This document shows, piece by piece, positions 16,917 to 26,081 of a stretch of DNA of 64,000 nt. The stretch spans positions 744,001-808,000 of the forward strand of contig NZ_JACIEW010000001.1 in assembly GCF_014197055.1 (NCBI RefSeq), read 5' to 3'. This DNA comes from Devosia subaequoris (GTDB lineage: Bacteria; Pseudomonadota; Alphaproteobacteria; Rhizobiales; Devosiaceae). A program made the position numbers and the translations under genes. The notes beneath the pieces are model-generated. The model was not told the DNA's origin and did no database searches. It saw only the letters and a list, made by a program, of their open reading frames with translations. How positions within the stretch are numbered: the first letter of the stretch is position 1; each line of letters opens with the position of its first letter.

Positions 16917-16932
16917 TGGCACGGTTCCTGCA
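16917..16932 (+). promoter_or_regulatory. Sigma-54 promoter of the nirBD-nasA-cysG operon
   Basis: TGGCAC (16917-16922), five bases, then CTGCA (16928-16932) fits the -24/-12 consensus with one substitution. Start of transcription is expected near 16943, immediately before the leader hairpins. Same geometry as the nrt promoter. Confidence 0.75.
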
Positions 16933-16942
16933 ACATCGTACC

Positions 16943-17072
16943 CGACAGAGCTCCTCCCAAGACGCTCTTCGACATAACCGACGTCCAAGGTTGGGCGTCA
17001 ACAGGCAAGGCCGCCAACAGGTGCGACGTGATCCCATGCGGATCGTCGGCGCGTCGGTTGGCGGTCTTTTTT
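16943..17072 (+). promoter_or_regulatory. NasT-responsive leader RNA and attenuator of nirB
   Basis: This is most of the 302-base gap before nirB. Hairpin 1 has arms AGAGC (16947-16951) and GCTCT (16964-16968), extended by CGA/TCG. Hairpin 2 is a 7-bp stem (16980-16986 with 16993-16999) closing the hexaloop AAGGTT, with A at loop position 1 and G at position 4, the two bases conserved in ANTAR target loops. The terminator follows at 17011. The 17 bases 16948-16964 are identical to 12330-12346 in the nrt leader. The region 16797-16916 upstream shows nothing definite. Confidence 0.82.
17011..17072 (+). terminator. Intrinsic terminator within the nir leader
   Basis: CCGCCAAC (17011-17018) pairs with GTTGGCGG (17057-17064). 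Inner pairing GATCC/GGATC and CGAC/GTCG extends the stem, and TCTTTTTT follows. It ends 26 bases before nirB, so it must be bypassed for expression. Confidence 0.87.
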
Positions 17073-17098
17073 GTTTTCCAGATTGGAGCCCCAAGCGG

Positions 17099-19543
17099 AT
17101 GGAAAAACTGGTTGTCATAGGTGCAGGGATGGCTTCTGGCCGCGCCCTGGAACACATTTTCGAGGAAGCCCCGGGCCGGTTCGACGTCACGCTGTTCGGC
17201 GCCGAGCCGCGTGGCAATTACAATCGGCTGATGCTCTCCCCGGTCCTGGCCGGAGAGAAGGCATATGAGCAGATCATCACCCATGACGCTGAGTGGTATC
17301 GGGAGCACGGCGTGCAAACCCGGTTCGGCGAAACCGTCACCGGTATCGATCGAGCTCGCAAGGTGGTCATCTCGGCGGGCGGGGAAACGCCTTATGACAA
17401 GCTGATCGTCGCCACCGGCTCGGCACCCTTTATCATTCCCCTGCCCGGCAAGGATCTGCCCGGCGTGATGGCCTTCCGCGATCTCGATGACGTCAACCGT
17501 ATGGTCGAGGTCTCCAAGCGCACTGGCTCCAAAGCCGTGGTGATTGGCGGGGGCCTGCTGGGCCTCGAGGCCGCTGCCGCGCTGAATGCCCGCGGCATGG
17601 AAGTGGTGGTGCTGCACCTGATGGGCCATGTGATGGAACGACAGCTTGATCCGGCTGCCGGCTATCTCCTGCAGCGCGATCTGGAAGCCCGCGGCATCAA
17701 GGTACACTGCAAGGCGCAGACCAAGGCCATTCTCGGTGAAGAGCGGGTCGAGGCCGTAGCGCTGGAAGATGGCACCGTTTATGGCGCCGATATCGTGGTG
17801 ATGGCCGTCGGCATCCGCCCCGAGACGCGCATCGCGGTCGATGCGGGCCTGCATGTCGAGCGCGGCATCGTGGTCAATGACCAGATGGTCACCTCGGACC
17901 CCGATGTGCTGGCGCTGGGCGAATGCGTCGAGCACGAAAAGATCGTCTATGGCCTGGTTGCCCCGCTCTATGACCAGGCCAAAATCCTCGCCAAGACGCT
18001 GGCCAAGGTCGACGCTGCCTTCCGCCCGGTGCAGACCGCGACCCAACTCAAGGTGACCGGCGTTTCGGTCTATTCGGCCGGCGATTTCGCCGATGCCGAG
18101 GACCGCGAGGAGATCGTGCTGCGAGATGCCAATTCAGGCATCTACAAGCGCATTGTGCTCAAGGAGGATCGCGTTATCGGCGCCGTGCTCTACGGTGAAA
18201 CCGCAGACGGCCCCTGGTTCTTCGACATGATCCGCAAGGGCACCGATACGCGGGACATGCGCGCCACACTTATCTTTGGTCAGGCCTACCAGGGGGGAGC
18301 CGCGCTGGACCCTATGGCGGCCGTTGCAGCCTTGCCGGATGATGCAGAAATCTGCGGCTGCAACGGTGTCTGTAAATCTGCGATCACCGGCACGATCGCA
18401 TCCAAGGGCCTGACCGATCTCGATGGCGTGCGCGCCCATACCAAGGCCTCGGCCTCGTGTGGCTCGTGCACCCATCTGGTCGAAAAGCTCATGGCCATCA
18501 CTCTGGGCGACAGCTACAACCCGGCTGCCGTCAAACCGATGTGTCCCTGCACCGAACATGACCACGGCACCGTCCGTCGCCTGATCGTGGCCAAAGAACT
18601 CAAATCCATTCCCGCGATCATGCAGGAATTGGAGTGGAAGACCAGTTGCGGCTGCGCCAAGTGCCGCCCGGCCCTCAACTACTATCTGGTGGCCGAATGG
18701 CCAGGTGAATATGAGGACGATAACCAGTCCCGATTCATCAATGAACGCGTGCACGCCAATATCCAGAAGGATGGCACGTATTCGGTGGTGCCGCGCATGT
18801 GGGGCGGCATGACCAACCCCAAGGAATTGCGCGCCATTGCCGATGTGGCCGACAAGTTCGCCATCCCCGCAGTGAAAGTCACCGGCGGGCAGCGTATCGA
18901 CCTGCTCGGCGTCAAGAAGGAAGACCTGCCCGGCGTCTGGGCCGATCTCAACGCCGCCGGCATGGTATCGGGCGCCGCCTATGCCAAGGGGCTGCGCACG
19001 GTCAAAACCTGCGTCGGTTCGGACTGGTGCCGCTTTGGCACCCAGGATTCGACCGGCCTAGGCGTGCGGCTTGAAAAGTTCATGTGGGGCGCCTGGACCC
19101 CGGCCAAGGTCAAGCTCGCGGTCTCAGGCTGCCCACGCAACTGCGCGGAAGCCACCTGCAAGGATATCGGCGTGATCTGCGTGGATTCGGGCTACGACAT
19201 CCAATTCGCAGGGGCTGCGGGCCTCGACATCAAGGGCACAGAATTGCTCTGCCATGCCGATACCGAGGACGAGGCGCTGGAGATCATCGTGGCCCTCACC
19301 CAGCTCTATCGCGAGCAGGGGCACTATCTCGAGCGCATCTACAAATGGGCCAAGCGCGTCGGCAATGACAGCATCAAGGCTGCGGTGGTCGACGACCTCG
19401 ACAAGCGCAAGCTCTATTACGACCGCTTCGTTTATGCCCAGCAATTCGCCCAGGTCGACCCCTGGGAAGAACGCGTCAATGGCAAGGACGCCCATGAATT
19501 CGCCGCCATGGCCGAATTCGGGCTTCCGGTGGCAGCGGAGTGA
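17099..19543 (+). CDS. nirB: Assimilatory nitrite reductase, large subunit
   Basis: An 814-residue cytosolic flavoprotein that, with NirD, reduces nitrite to ammonium using NAD(P)H. In order it has an FAD/NAD(P)H-binding half (VVIGAGMASG at the start, VVIGGGLLGLEAA near 150), two BFD-type [2Fe-2S] segments (from Cys419, ICGCNGVC, and about 480-527 ending CGCAKC), and a siroheme/[4Fe-4S] domain with Cys638, Cys644, Cys678 and Cys682 (C-x5-C, then C-x3-C). ATG 17099 has GGAG ten bases upstream and lies just past the attenuator. Upstream in-frame codons fall within the terminator and are not used. It needs siroheme, made by CysG at the operon end. Confidence 0.96.
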   Translation: MEKLVVIGAGMASGRALEHIFEEAPGRFDVTLFGAEPRGNYNRLMLSPVLAGEKAYEQIITHDAEWYREHGVQTRFGETVTGIDRARKVVISAGGETPYDKLIVATGSAPFIIPLPGKDLPGVMAFRDLDDVNRMVEVSKRTGSKAVVIGGGLLGLEAAAALNARGMEVVVLHLMGHVMERQLDPAAGYLLQRDLEARGIKVHCKAQTKAILGEERVEAVALEDGTVYGADIVVMAVGIRPETRIAVDAGLHVERGIVVNDQMVTSDPDVLALGECVEHEKIVYGLVAPLYDQAKILAKTLAKVDAAFRPVQTATQLKVTGVSVYSAGDFADAEDREEIVLRDANSGIYKRIVLKEDRVIGAVLYGETADGPWFFDMIRKGTDTRDMRATLIFGQAYQGGAALDPMAAVAALPDDAEICGCNGVCKSAITGTIASKGLTDLDGVRAHTKASASCGSCTHLVEKLMAITLGDSYNPAAVKPMCPCTEHDHGTVRRLIVAKELKSIPAIMQELEWKTSCGCAKCRPALNYYLVAEWPGEYEDDNQSRFINERVHANIQKDGTYSVVPRMWGGMTNPKELRAIADVADKFAIPAVKVTGGQRIDLLGVKKEDLPGVWADLNAAGMVSGAAYAKGLRTVKTCVGSDWCRFGTQDSTGLGVRLEKFMWGAWTPAKVKLAVSGCPRNCAEATCKDIGVICVDSGYDIQFAGAAGLDIKGTELLCHADTEDEALEIIVALTQLYREQGHYLERIYKWAKRVGNDSIKAAVVDDLDKRKLYYDRFVYAQQFAQVDPWEERVNGKDAHEFAAMAEFGLPVAAE

Positions 19544-19548
19544 TCGCC

Positions 19549-19884
19549 ATGACCGAATGGATCGAATTGGGCAGTGTGACTGCCATCCCCCCGCGCGGTG
19601 CTCGCTGCGTCAATACCCCTTCAGGCAAGATCGCTGTCTTTCGCACCGCCGAAGACCAAGTCTATGCCATCGAGAACCGCTGCCCGCACAAGGGCGGCCC
19701 GCTCTCGGAGGGCATCGTGCATGGTGCATCGGTGACCTGCCCGCTGCACAACTGGGTTTTTGACCTCGCCACCGGCGAAGCGCAGGGCGCCGACGAGGGC
19801 CATGTGCAAACCTACCCGGTCAAGGTCGATGGGGGCGTCATCTACATTGCCCCGGATGTGCTGATGCAGATGGCGGCGGAGTAG
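19549..19884 (+). CDS. nirD: Nitrite reductase, small Rieske subunit
   Basis: A 111-residue Rieske-type protein that partners NirB. The [2Fe-2S] ligands are Cys45 and His47 (CPHKGG) and Cys64 and His67 (CPLHNW), all intact, which is not the case in every NirD. ATG 19549 has GCGGAG eight bases upstream; GTG 19540, overlapping the nirB stop, is less likely. The nasA start is two bases after its stop codon. Confidence 0.94.
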   Translation: MTEWIELGSVTAIPPRGARCVNTPSGKIAVFRTAEDQVYAIENRCPHKGGPLSEGIVHGASVTCPLHNWVFDLATGEAQGADEGHVQTYPVKVDGGVIYIAPDVLMQMAAE

Positions 19885-19886
19885 GC

Positions 19887-22511
19887 ATGGTGGAGCATAA
19901 TACGGTTCGCACCACCTGCCCCTATTGCGGTGTCGGCTGCGGCGTGCTCGCCACTCCACAGCCGGACGGCCACGTGACCATTGCCGGCGACCCGGACCAC
20001 CCGGCCAATTTCGGGCGCCTGTGCTCGAAAGGGTCGGCGCTGGGCGAAACCCTGTCACTCGATGGGCGCCTGCTGCATCCGGAAATCGCTGACAAAAGAG
20101 TCACCTGGGACCAAGCATTTGACGAGGTAGCCAACCGCTTCAAGCAGACCATCAGCGAACATGGCCCCAGTTCGGTTGCCATTTACGGCTCTGGCCAACT
20201 CCTCACCGAGGACTATTACGTGGCCAACAAGCTGATGAAAGGCTTTGTCGGCTCGGCCAACATCGACACCAATTCGCGGCTCTGCATGGCCTCCTCGGTG
20301 GCCGGCCACAAGCGCGCTTTTGGCTCCGACACCGTGCCGGGAAATTACGAGGACCTCGAACAGGCCGATCTTATCGTGCTGGTCGGCTCAAACCTGAGCT
20401 GGTGCCACCCGGTACTCTATCAGCGCATTGTTGCCGCCCGCACCGCGCGCCCGGACATGAAGATCGTGCTGATCGATCCGCGCCGCACCGTTTCCGCCGA
20501 CATTGCCGAAATACACCTGCCGATCGCGCCCGATGGCGACAGCGCCTTGTTCGTCGGGCTGCTGGCCCATCTGGACCAACAGGGCATCACCGACAGCGAC
20601 TATGTGAGTGCCTATACTTCCGGCTACGAAGCGGCACTGCTCACCGCCGAGGACTGGGACATTGCTGGGGTCGCGGAAGCGACGGGACTTTCACCGCTGT
20701 CCATCGCGCGTTTCTACGATCTCTTCGCCCGCACCAAGAAGGTCGTTACCGTCTATTCGCAGGGTGTCAACCAATCCGCTGCCGGCAGCGACAAGGTCAA
20801 CGCCATCATCAATTGCCACCTGGCCACCGGGCGGATCGGCAAGCCGGGCATGGGACCCTTTTCGGTCACCGGCCAGCCCAACGCCATGGGCGGACGCGAG
20901 GTGGGGGGCCTCGCCAATATGCTCGCCGCCCATATGGACTTCACGCCCGATGCGATTGACCGGGTCGCTCGCTTCTGGGGCAGTGGCAGCGTGGCCCAAG
21001 GTCCGGGCCTCAAGGCAGTCGACCTGTTCGCCGCCATGGCGCGGGGCGAGATCAAGGCGGTGTGGATCATGGCCACCAATCCGGTGGATTCCATGCCCGA
21101 GGCCGATATTGTGCGCGACGCGCTCAAGGCCTGCCCCTTCGTTGTTGTGTCAGACATGAACCGGCATACCGACACCATGGAGCTGGCCCATGTGCGCCTG
21201 CCCGCCGCCGGCTGGGGCGAAAAGGACGGCACGGTAAGCAATTCGGAGCGCCGCATTTCGCGCCAACGTCCCTTCCTGCCCCTGCCCGGCGAGGCCCGGC
21301 CGGACTGGTGGATCATCAAGGAGGTGGCCAAGCGGCTCGGCCATGGCGCCGCCTTCAGCTATTTCAGCCCGGGCCAGATCTTTGCCGAGCATGTCGCCTT
21401 GTCGGGCTTCGAGAACAGTGGCAACCGCGATTTCGATCTTTCCGGCCTTTCCGGCGCCGACTACGAAACCATGACGCCGGTGCAGTGGCCGGTGCGTTCA
21501 AAGCCCACCGCCCGCATGTTTGGCGATGGCAAGTTCTTCACCCTCGATGGCAGGGCGCGCTTCCTGCCGATCCAGCCACCACCGCCCTTTGCGCCGGCAC
21601 CGGGCACGTTCATTCTCAATACCGGCCGGGTGCGCGACCATTGGCACACCATGACCCGAACCGGCAAAGCCGCCCGCCTGTCTGCGCACATGGCCGAGCC
21701 CTTCGTCGAAATCCACCCTGCTGATGCCAGCGCGATGGGCATCAGTCGCGCCAATCTGGTGCGACTGAGCAATGGTCATGGTAGCGCTTTGGTGCGGGCG
21801 CTGGTCACCGACCGGCAGCAGAGGGGCCAGCTTTTCGTGCCGATGCACTGGACCGATCAGTTCGCCAGCAATGGCCGCGTCGATGCCCTTGTCACGGGCA
21901 AGACCGATCCGGTTTCAGGACAGCCAGCGCTGAAGATGGCGCAGGTTCATGCCGAGCCGGTCGGGGTGCGGCTCTATGGCTTTGTGGTTGCGGCGCAGAA
22001 ACCAGCGCTTGCCACCGACTATTGGGCCATGGCCCCGGCGCATAATGGCTACCGCGCCGAAATTGCCTTGTTCGAGGAGCTGGCGAACTGGTCCGATTTC
22101 CTTGCCGACACTTTCGGCACGGACGCGGTATTTCAGTCCATCCGCGACGAACGCTCTGGGCGCCGTGCCTTCGTGCTGATCGAGAACGGTCGGCTCTTGG
22201 CCGCGCTCTATACTTCGCCCGATCCGGTGCTGGTCTCCCGCCAATGGGCGGTGGACCTGCTTTCCGAAACCGAATTGACCGCGTCGATCGTGCTGGCGGG
22301 CCGCCCCGGAGCCGACCGGCCCGAGGGCGGTGCGATCGTCTGCTCCTGCATGGGCGTGGGCATCAACACCATCACCGAGGCGGTAACCCGCCACGGCTGC
22401 ACCAGTGTCGAAGCGGTTGGCGCCCTCACCCGCGCCGGCACCAATTGCGGCTCCTGCCGCGCCGAAATCAGGGGGATTGTCGATGCAAACCGTCTCATCG
22501 CAGCAGAGTAA
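19887..22511 (+). CDS. nasA: Assimilatory nitrate reductase, catalytic subunit
   Basis: An 874-residue molybdenum enzyme that reduces nitrate to nitrite in the cytosol. The N-terminal [4Fe-4S] ligands are Cys11, Cys14, Cys18 (CPYCGVGC) and Cys46 (LCSKG). The molybdopterin oxidoreductase body and the C-terminal dinucleotide-binding domain (from about residue 575, TGRVRDHWHTMTRTG) follow. The last 60 residues form a BFD-like [2Fe-2S] domain with Cys819, Cys821, Cys854 and Cys857, which probably receives electrons. No twin-arginine signal is present, which fits assimilation. Its end overlaps the cysG start by 29 bases. Confidence 0.95.
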   Translation: MVEHNTVRTTCPYCGVGCGVLATPQPDGHVTIAGDPDHPANFGRLCSKGSALGETLSLDGRLLHPEIADKRVTWDQAFDEVANRFKQTISEHGPSSVAIYGSGQLLTEDYYVANKLMKGFVGSANIDTNSRLCMASSVAGHKRAFGSDTVPGNYEDLEQADLIVLVGSNLSWCHPVLYQRIVAARTARPDMKIVLIDPRRTVSADIAEIHLPIAPDGDSALFVGLLAHLDQQGITDSDYVSAYTSGYEAALLTAEDWDIAGVAEATGLSPLSIARFYDLFARTKKVVTVYSQGVNQSAAGSDKVNAIINCHLATGRIGKPGMGPFSVTGQPNAMGGREVGGLANMLAAHMDFTPDAIDRVARFWGSGSVAQGPGLKAVDLFAAMARGEIKAVWIMATNPVDSMPEADIVRDALKACPFVVVSDMNRHTDTMELAHVRLPAAGWGEKDGTVSNSERRISRQRPFLPLPGEARPDWWIIKEVAKRLGHGAAFSYFSPGQIFAEHVALSGFENSGNRDFDLSGLSGADYETMTPVQWPVRSKPTARMFGDGKFFTLDGRARFLPIQPPPPFAPAPGTFILNTGRVRDHWHTMTRTGKAARLSAHMAEPFVEIHPADASAMGISRANLVRLSNGHGSALVRALVTDRQQRGQLFVPMHWTDQFASNGRVDALVTGKTDPVSGQPALKMAQVHAEPVGVRLYGFVVAAQKPALATDYWAMAPAHNGYRAEIALFEELANWSDFLADTFGTDAVFQSIRDERSGRRAFVLIENGRLLAALYTSPDPVLVSRQWAVDLLSETELTASIVLAGRPGADRPEGGAIVCSCMGVGINTITEAVTRHGCTSVEAVGALTRAGTNCGSCRAEIRGIVDANRLIAAE

Positions 22512-23931
22512 CAAGCGCATAGCAGAGCTCGCCGTTCTGCCCGTCTTCTTCGACCTGCGCGGCAAGCGGGTCGTGGTCATCGGCGGCGGTGAGCCGGCCG
22601 CCTGGAAGACCGAACTGCTGGCAGCAGCCGGGGCGCAGGTGGATGTTTATGCGGAGGAGGTTTGTGAGGAGCTGTCGGCTCTTGCGTCAACCTCCATCAT
22701 CCTCCACCCCCGCCCCTGGACCCCTGACGATCTCGAAGGTGCCGCCCTCGCCATTGCCGATATTGAGGATGACGCGGAAGCCCATGCCTTCATCGCCGCC
22801 GCCAAGGCCCTTGCGGTTCCGTACAACGTCATCGACCGGCCCGAATTCTGCCAGTTCCAGTTCGGGGCCATCGTCAACCGGTCCCCGGTCGTGGTCGGCA
22901 TCTCCACTGCCGGTGCAGCGCCCATACTCGGGCAGGCCGTGCGCCGCCGGATCGAAACACTGCTGCCGCAGACATTGACGCAATGGGCGCTGTTGGCCGC
23001 GAAGCTGCGCGGAAAAGTTATGGATCAGTTGGCCGCCGGGCCGCAGCGCCGCGCCTTCTGGGAGCGTCTGGCCGACCGGGCGTTTGGCAGTCGTGCACCC
23101 GACGCCAGTGACGAAAACATCAATCTTCCCGCCGCCTCAGCCGCCGGTCGAGTGACGCTTGTTGGCGCTGGGCCGGGCGATGCCGAGCTCTTGACCATCA
23201 AGGCCGTGCGAGCGCTGCAATCGGCCGATGTGATCCTATTCGACGATCTGGTCTCATCCGAGGTGCTCGAACTGGCCCGCCGCGAGGCCAAGCGCATGCT
23301 GGTGGGCAAGCGGGCCCAACGCGAAAGTTGCGCCCAGGACGAGATCAACGCGATGATGCTGAGCCTCGCGCGACAGGGCAAGCACGTGGTGCGCCTCAAA
23401 TCCGGCGACCCGATGATCTTCGGCCGCGCGGGTGAGGAGATCGAAATGCTGGAACGCCACGGCGTTGGCGTGTCCGTGGTTCCGGGCATTTCGGCGGGGC
23501 TGGCGCTTGCCAGCCGGCTGGGCGTCTCGCTGACCCATCGCGATCATGCTCAGTCGGTGCGCTTCGTAACCGGGCATTCGCGAAAGGGTGTTTTGCCCGA
23601 TACGCTGAACTGGGCGGCACTGGCCGATCCCGCCACTACTTCGGTCTATTATATGAGCCGTCGCACCCTGCCCGGCATTGTCACCGAGCTTTCCGCCAGG
23701 GGCATGAGCCTTGAAACGCCGGCGATCATCGCGGGGAGCCTGGGGCGTGCTGACGAACAAATCTGGCGCGGAACGATTGGCGAGGCCGTCAACGCGGTGG
23801 AGGCTTTTCCCCTTTCGGCGCCGACAATCTTTGCGGTGGGGGATGCTCTCTCCATGAAGCGCGCGCACGTCACTTCAGACCCTTGGAATTTATCCCAATA
23901 CACTGACAGTATTGGGATAATACACTCTTGA
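22483..23931 (+). CDS. cysG: Siroheme synthase (multifunctional CysG)
   Basis: A 482-residue fusion enzyme. The N-terminal part (about residues 18-215, NAD loop VVVIGGGEPAA at 31-40) is precorrin-2 dehydrogenase/sirohydrochlorin ferrochelatase. The C-terminal part (about 222-468) is uroporphyrinogen-III methyltransferase, with LVGAGPGDAELLT and RLKSGDPMIFGR. It makes siroheme for NirB, which explains its place in the operon. ATG 22483 is preceded by AGGGGGA and lies inside the nasA reading frame. The last 14 residues (after DPWNLSQ) are encoded by a perfect hairpin and match no CysG feature, so the original stop may have been earlier. Confidence 0.94.
   Translation: MQTVSSQQSNKRIAELAVLPVFFDLRGKRVVVIGGGEPAAWKTELLAAAGAQVDVYAEEVCEELSALASTSIILHPRPWTPDDLEGAALAIADIEDDAEAHAFIAAAKALAVPYNVIDRPEFCQFQFGAIVNRSPVVVGISTAGAAPILGQAVRRRIETLLPQTLTQWALLAAKLRGKVMDQLAAGPQRRAFWERLADRAFGSRAPDASDENINLPAASAAGRVTLVGAGPGDAELLTIKAVRALQSADVILFDDLVSSEVLELARREAKRMLVGKRAQRESCAQDEINAMMLSLARQGKHVVRLKSGDPMIFGRAGEEIEMLERHGVGVSVVPGISAGLALASRLGVSLTHRDHAQSVRFVTGHSRKGVLPDTLNWAALADPATTSVYYMSRRTLPGIVTELSARGMSLETPAIIAGSLGRADEQIWRGTIGEAVNAVEAFPLSAPTIFAVGDALSMKRAHVTSDPWNLSQYTDSIGIIHS
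23890..23920. repeat. Perfect 12-bp inverted repeat in the 3' end of cysG
   Basis: TTATCCCAATAC (23890-23901) and GTATTGGGATAA (23909-23920) are perfect arms around ACTGACA. It lies within the last codons of cysG and 57 bases before the next start. No T run follows on the plus strand (TACACTCTTG), so a simple intrinsic terminator is doubtful; an operator or mRNA-end stabiliser is possible. Confidence 0.6.
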
Positions 23932-23976
23932 TTAACCAAGAAAGTGCACTTTGCCTTCACCACAAAGGAGGCCAAT

Positions 23977-24678
23977 GTGCGCAAAATTAACAATATTTTC
24001 ACAGCAGTATTTATCACCGCAACATGTGTGTCGGGCGCACAGGCCGCTGACCTCTGGCAGGACTATCCGCCGGTCATCGATAAACCCGGCCAGACCACGG
24101 ACTGGAGCGGCTTTTACGCAGGTGTGTTTGCTGGCTATGGCGGCGGCCGGGCCACCAGCACGGGCGTTGTGTCAGGCAATGTGACCGATGTGGACGTTCG
24201 TGGCGGCCTGCTTGGCGCAACAGTTGGCGCCAATGCCCAGTTCGACAATTTCGTTCTCGGCCTGGAAGGCGATCTGGCCTGGACCGACGTCAATGGCAGC
24301 GCGACATGCGTTGGCAATCCGACCTTTGATTGCAATGGCACGCTCAATTGGCTTGGTTCTGGCAAGCTGCGCGGCGGCATGGCCTTCGACAGCCTGCTGC
24401 TGTTCGGTACGGCCGGTGTAGCAGCCGGCGGCATCACTGCGTCGGTCAACCCTGTTCCCGGCGGGGCCACCGGCAGCTTTTCGTCCACGGTGTGGGGCTG
24501 GACGGTCGGTGCGGGCGCCGAATACGCTGTCAGCGACGCCATCAGCGTCAAGGCGGAATACAGCTATTACGACTTCGCTTCGGTCAATGCGCCGATCAAT
24601 ACCATTGCAACGGGTGGCTCGACCGATATCAAGTCTAACGCGCACGTTGCCAAGCTGGGCCTCAACTACCGGTTCTGA
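23977..24678 (+). CDS. Outer-membrane beta-barrel protein (Omp25/Omp31-like)
   Basis: A 233-residue protein with a signal peptide (residues 3-21, cleavage after AQA) and a body of alternating hydrophobic strands rich in Gly and aromatic residues. It ends in KLGLNYRF, the C-terminal aromatic residue required for outer-membrane insertion. Opening strand WSGFYAGVFAGYGGG is typical of the small rhizobial/Brucella Omp25-31 barrels. GTG 23977 is chosen because AAAGGAGG lies five bases upstream; a longer ATG start at 23944 has none. One cysteine pair (CVGNPTFDC) may close a loop. Its role is probably structural or porin-like; no substrate can be inferred. Confidence 0.85.
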   Translation: MRKINNIFTAVFITATCVSGAQAADLWQDYPPVIDKPGQTTDWSGFYAGVFAGYGGGRATSTGVVSGNVTDVDVRGGLLGATVGANAQFDNFVLGLEGDLAWTDVNGSATCVGNPTFDCNGTLNWLGSGKLRGGMAFDSLLLFGTAGVAAGGITASVNPVPGGATGSFSSTVWGWTVGAGAEYAVSDAISVKAEYSYYDFASVNAPINTIATGGSTDIKSNAHVAKLGLNYRF

Positions 24679-24702
24679 CGCTTAGCGCAAATCCACTGAC
24701 AC

Positions 24703-24730
24703 GGGCGGCCATCGGGTCGCCCTTTGCGTT
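24703..24730 (+). terminator. Terminator after the outer-membrane protein gene
   Basis: GGGCGGCC (24703-24710), loop ATCG and GGTCGCCC (24715-24722) form an 8-bp stem with one G-T pair, followed by TTTGCGTT. It separates this gene from the convergent rhamnose operon. Confidence 0.65.
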
Positions 24731-24750
24731 CGTGCACGTGCGGCCAAGCC

Positions 24751-25083
24751 TCACTTCATCCAGAACACCGGCTTGAGGTCCACCGAAATCGGTTCATTCT
24801 TGTCATTGGTCGCCATGATGTCGGCCATATGGGCCCACCAACGCCGCATGATCTCGGTGCCTGGCAGGTCCGCCATGGTGTGGTCGACGCGACGCCAGAG
24901 CACACCAAAGAGGGTGTTGGTCTCTTCATCGAGATGGATGGAATAGTCCTTCACCCCGGCCTCGTGCAGCAGGTCGACCAGTTCGGGGAAGATCTCGTCA
25001 TGGCGCTTCTTGTATTCGGCGGCCATGCCGGGATTGAGCAGCATCTTGAAGGCGTGTTTTTCATAGCCATTGTCCACGATCAT
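24751..25083 (-). CDS. rhaM: L-rhamnose mutarotase
   Basis: A 110-residue enzyme that interconverts alpha- and beta-L-rhamnopyranose (called RhaU in rhizobia). The family features include the Met/His-rich start ([27 protein letters not shown]), [18 protein letters not shown] and the C-terminal motif [11 protein letters not shown] with DLKPVFWMK. Length is close to the usual 104. Its start overlaps the rhaQ stop by four bases. It is the last gene of the minus-strand operon; rhizobial operons continue with the kinase gene rhaK, which is absent here. Confidence 0.94.
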   Translation of the reverse strand: MIVDNGYEKHAFKMLLNPGMAAEYKKRHDEIFPELVDLLHEAGVKDYSIHLDEETNTLFGVLWRRVDHTMADLPGTEIMRRWWAHMADIMATNDKNEPISVDLKPVFWMK

Positions 25084-26081
25084 GCGCGGCGCTCCCGGAT
25101 CATGCGGAACAATATGGGCAAGGCGATCACCACGATCAGCAACGAGCCGGTGAAGATGGTCATCACGATGCCCGGCACGTTGAGCAGGCCGAGGCCAAAA
25201 GTGACAAGGCCAATAATCAGTGCCGCCAGCACCACACCGATGATCGAGCCGGCGCCGCCCAGGATCGAAACGCCGCCGAGCACCACCATGGTCACCACAT
25301 CGAGTTCGAAGCCCTCGGCGATGGATGGACGGGTCGAGCCCAGCCGCGCCGTGAGCAGAATGGCGGCGATGCCGCTCATCAGCCCGGTCAGGCAGAACAG
25401 CACGAACTTGACGCGGTCGACACGGACGCCGGAGAAGCGCGCGGCCGTCGCATTATTGCCGATAGCAAAAACCCGGCGCCCGAAATTGGTGCGGTGCAGC
25501 AGCACGTAGAAAATCACCGCCGCGACGAGGAACAGCACCACCTCGAACGAGATCACCCAAAACACGTAACCCTGGCCGAACCAGGAAAAGCTTGCGGGAT
25601 AGCCCTTGAAGCTCTGGTCGCCCAGAATGATGAAGGCGATGCCGCGGAACAGGCTCATCGTGCCGATGGTCACCACGATGGAGGGGAGTTTCAGCCCGGT
25701 CACCAGAAAACCGTTGAAGGCGCCGCAGAGGATGCCAACGCCGATGCCCACCGCTACCAGCGCCGGGGTGTCCGCGCCATATTGCAGCGCCAGCCCCATC
25801 AGGGTCGAAGCCAGGGCGATGATCGAGGCGACCGAAAGATCGATTTCTCCCGAGATAATCACCAGCGCCATGGCCAGGGCGATCAACCCCTTTTCCGTGA
25901 AGTTGAAGGTGAGGTCGGATAGACTCCAGGCATTGAGGAAATAGGGCGAGGCAAAGCTGTTGGCGATGAAGATTCCCAGCGCCACGAGAACCAGCAGGCT
26001 CTCCCAGCTCAGCACTGCGGACTTGAATGGGTTATCCAGCCGGTTCGGCAGGCGACGGCCATTTGCAGTTGCGTCGGTCAT
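25080..26081 (-). CDS. rhaQ: Rhamnose ABC transporter, permease
   Basis: A 333-residue permease of the ribose/CUT2 family with about ten hydrophobic segments. The conserved loop [20 protein letters not shown] (about residue 60 on) and the coupling segment [17 protein letters not shown] are typical. It overlaps rhaP and rhaM by four bases at each side (ATGA junctions). Substrate is inferred from the operon, which matches the rhizobial rhaRSTPQU order. Confidence 0.9.
   Translation of the reverse strand: MTDATANGRRLPNRLDNPFKSAVLSWESLLVLVALGIFIANSFASPYFLNAWSLSDLTFNFTEKGLIALAMALVIISGEIDLSVASIIALASTLMGLALQYGADTPALVAVGIGVGILCGAFNGFLVTGLKLPSIVVTIGTMSLFRGIAFIILGDQSFKGYPASFSWFGQGYVFWVISFEVVLFLVAAVIFYVLLHRTNFGRRVFAIGNNATAARFSGVRVDRVKFVLFCLTGLMSGIAAILLTARLGSTRPSIAEGFELDVVTMVVLGGVSILGGAGSIIGVVLAALIIGLVTFGLGLLNVPGIVMTIFTGSLLIVVIALPILFRMIRERRA

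Noticed and set aside
16727-18046. 439-codon minus-strand frame across the nir leader and nirB
   Set aside because: It covers the terminator and a conserved flavoprotein; no recognisable domain, typical GC-rich antisense artefact.
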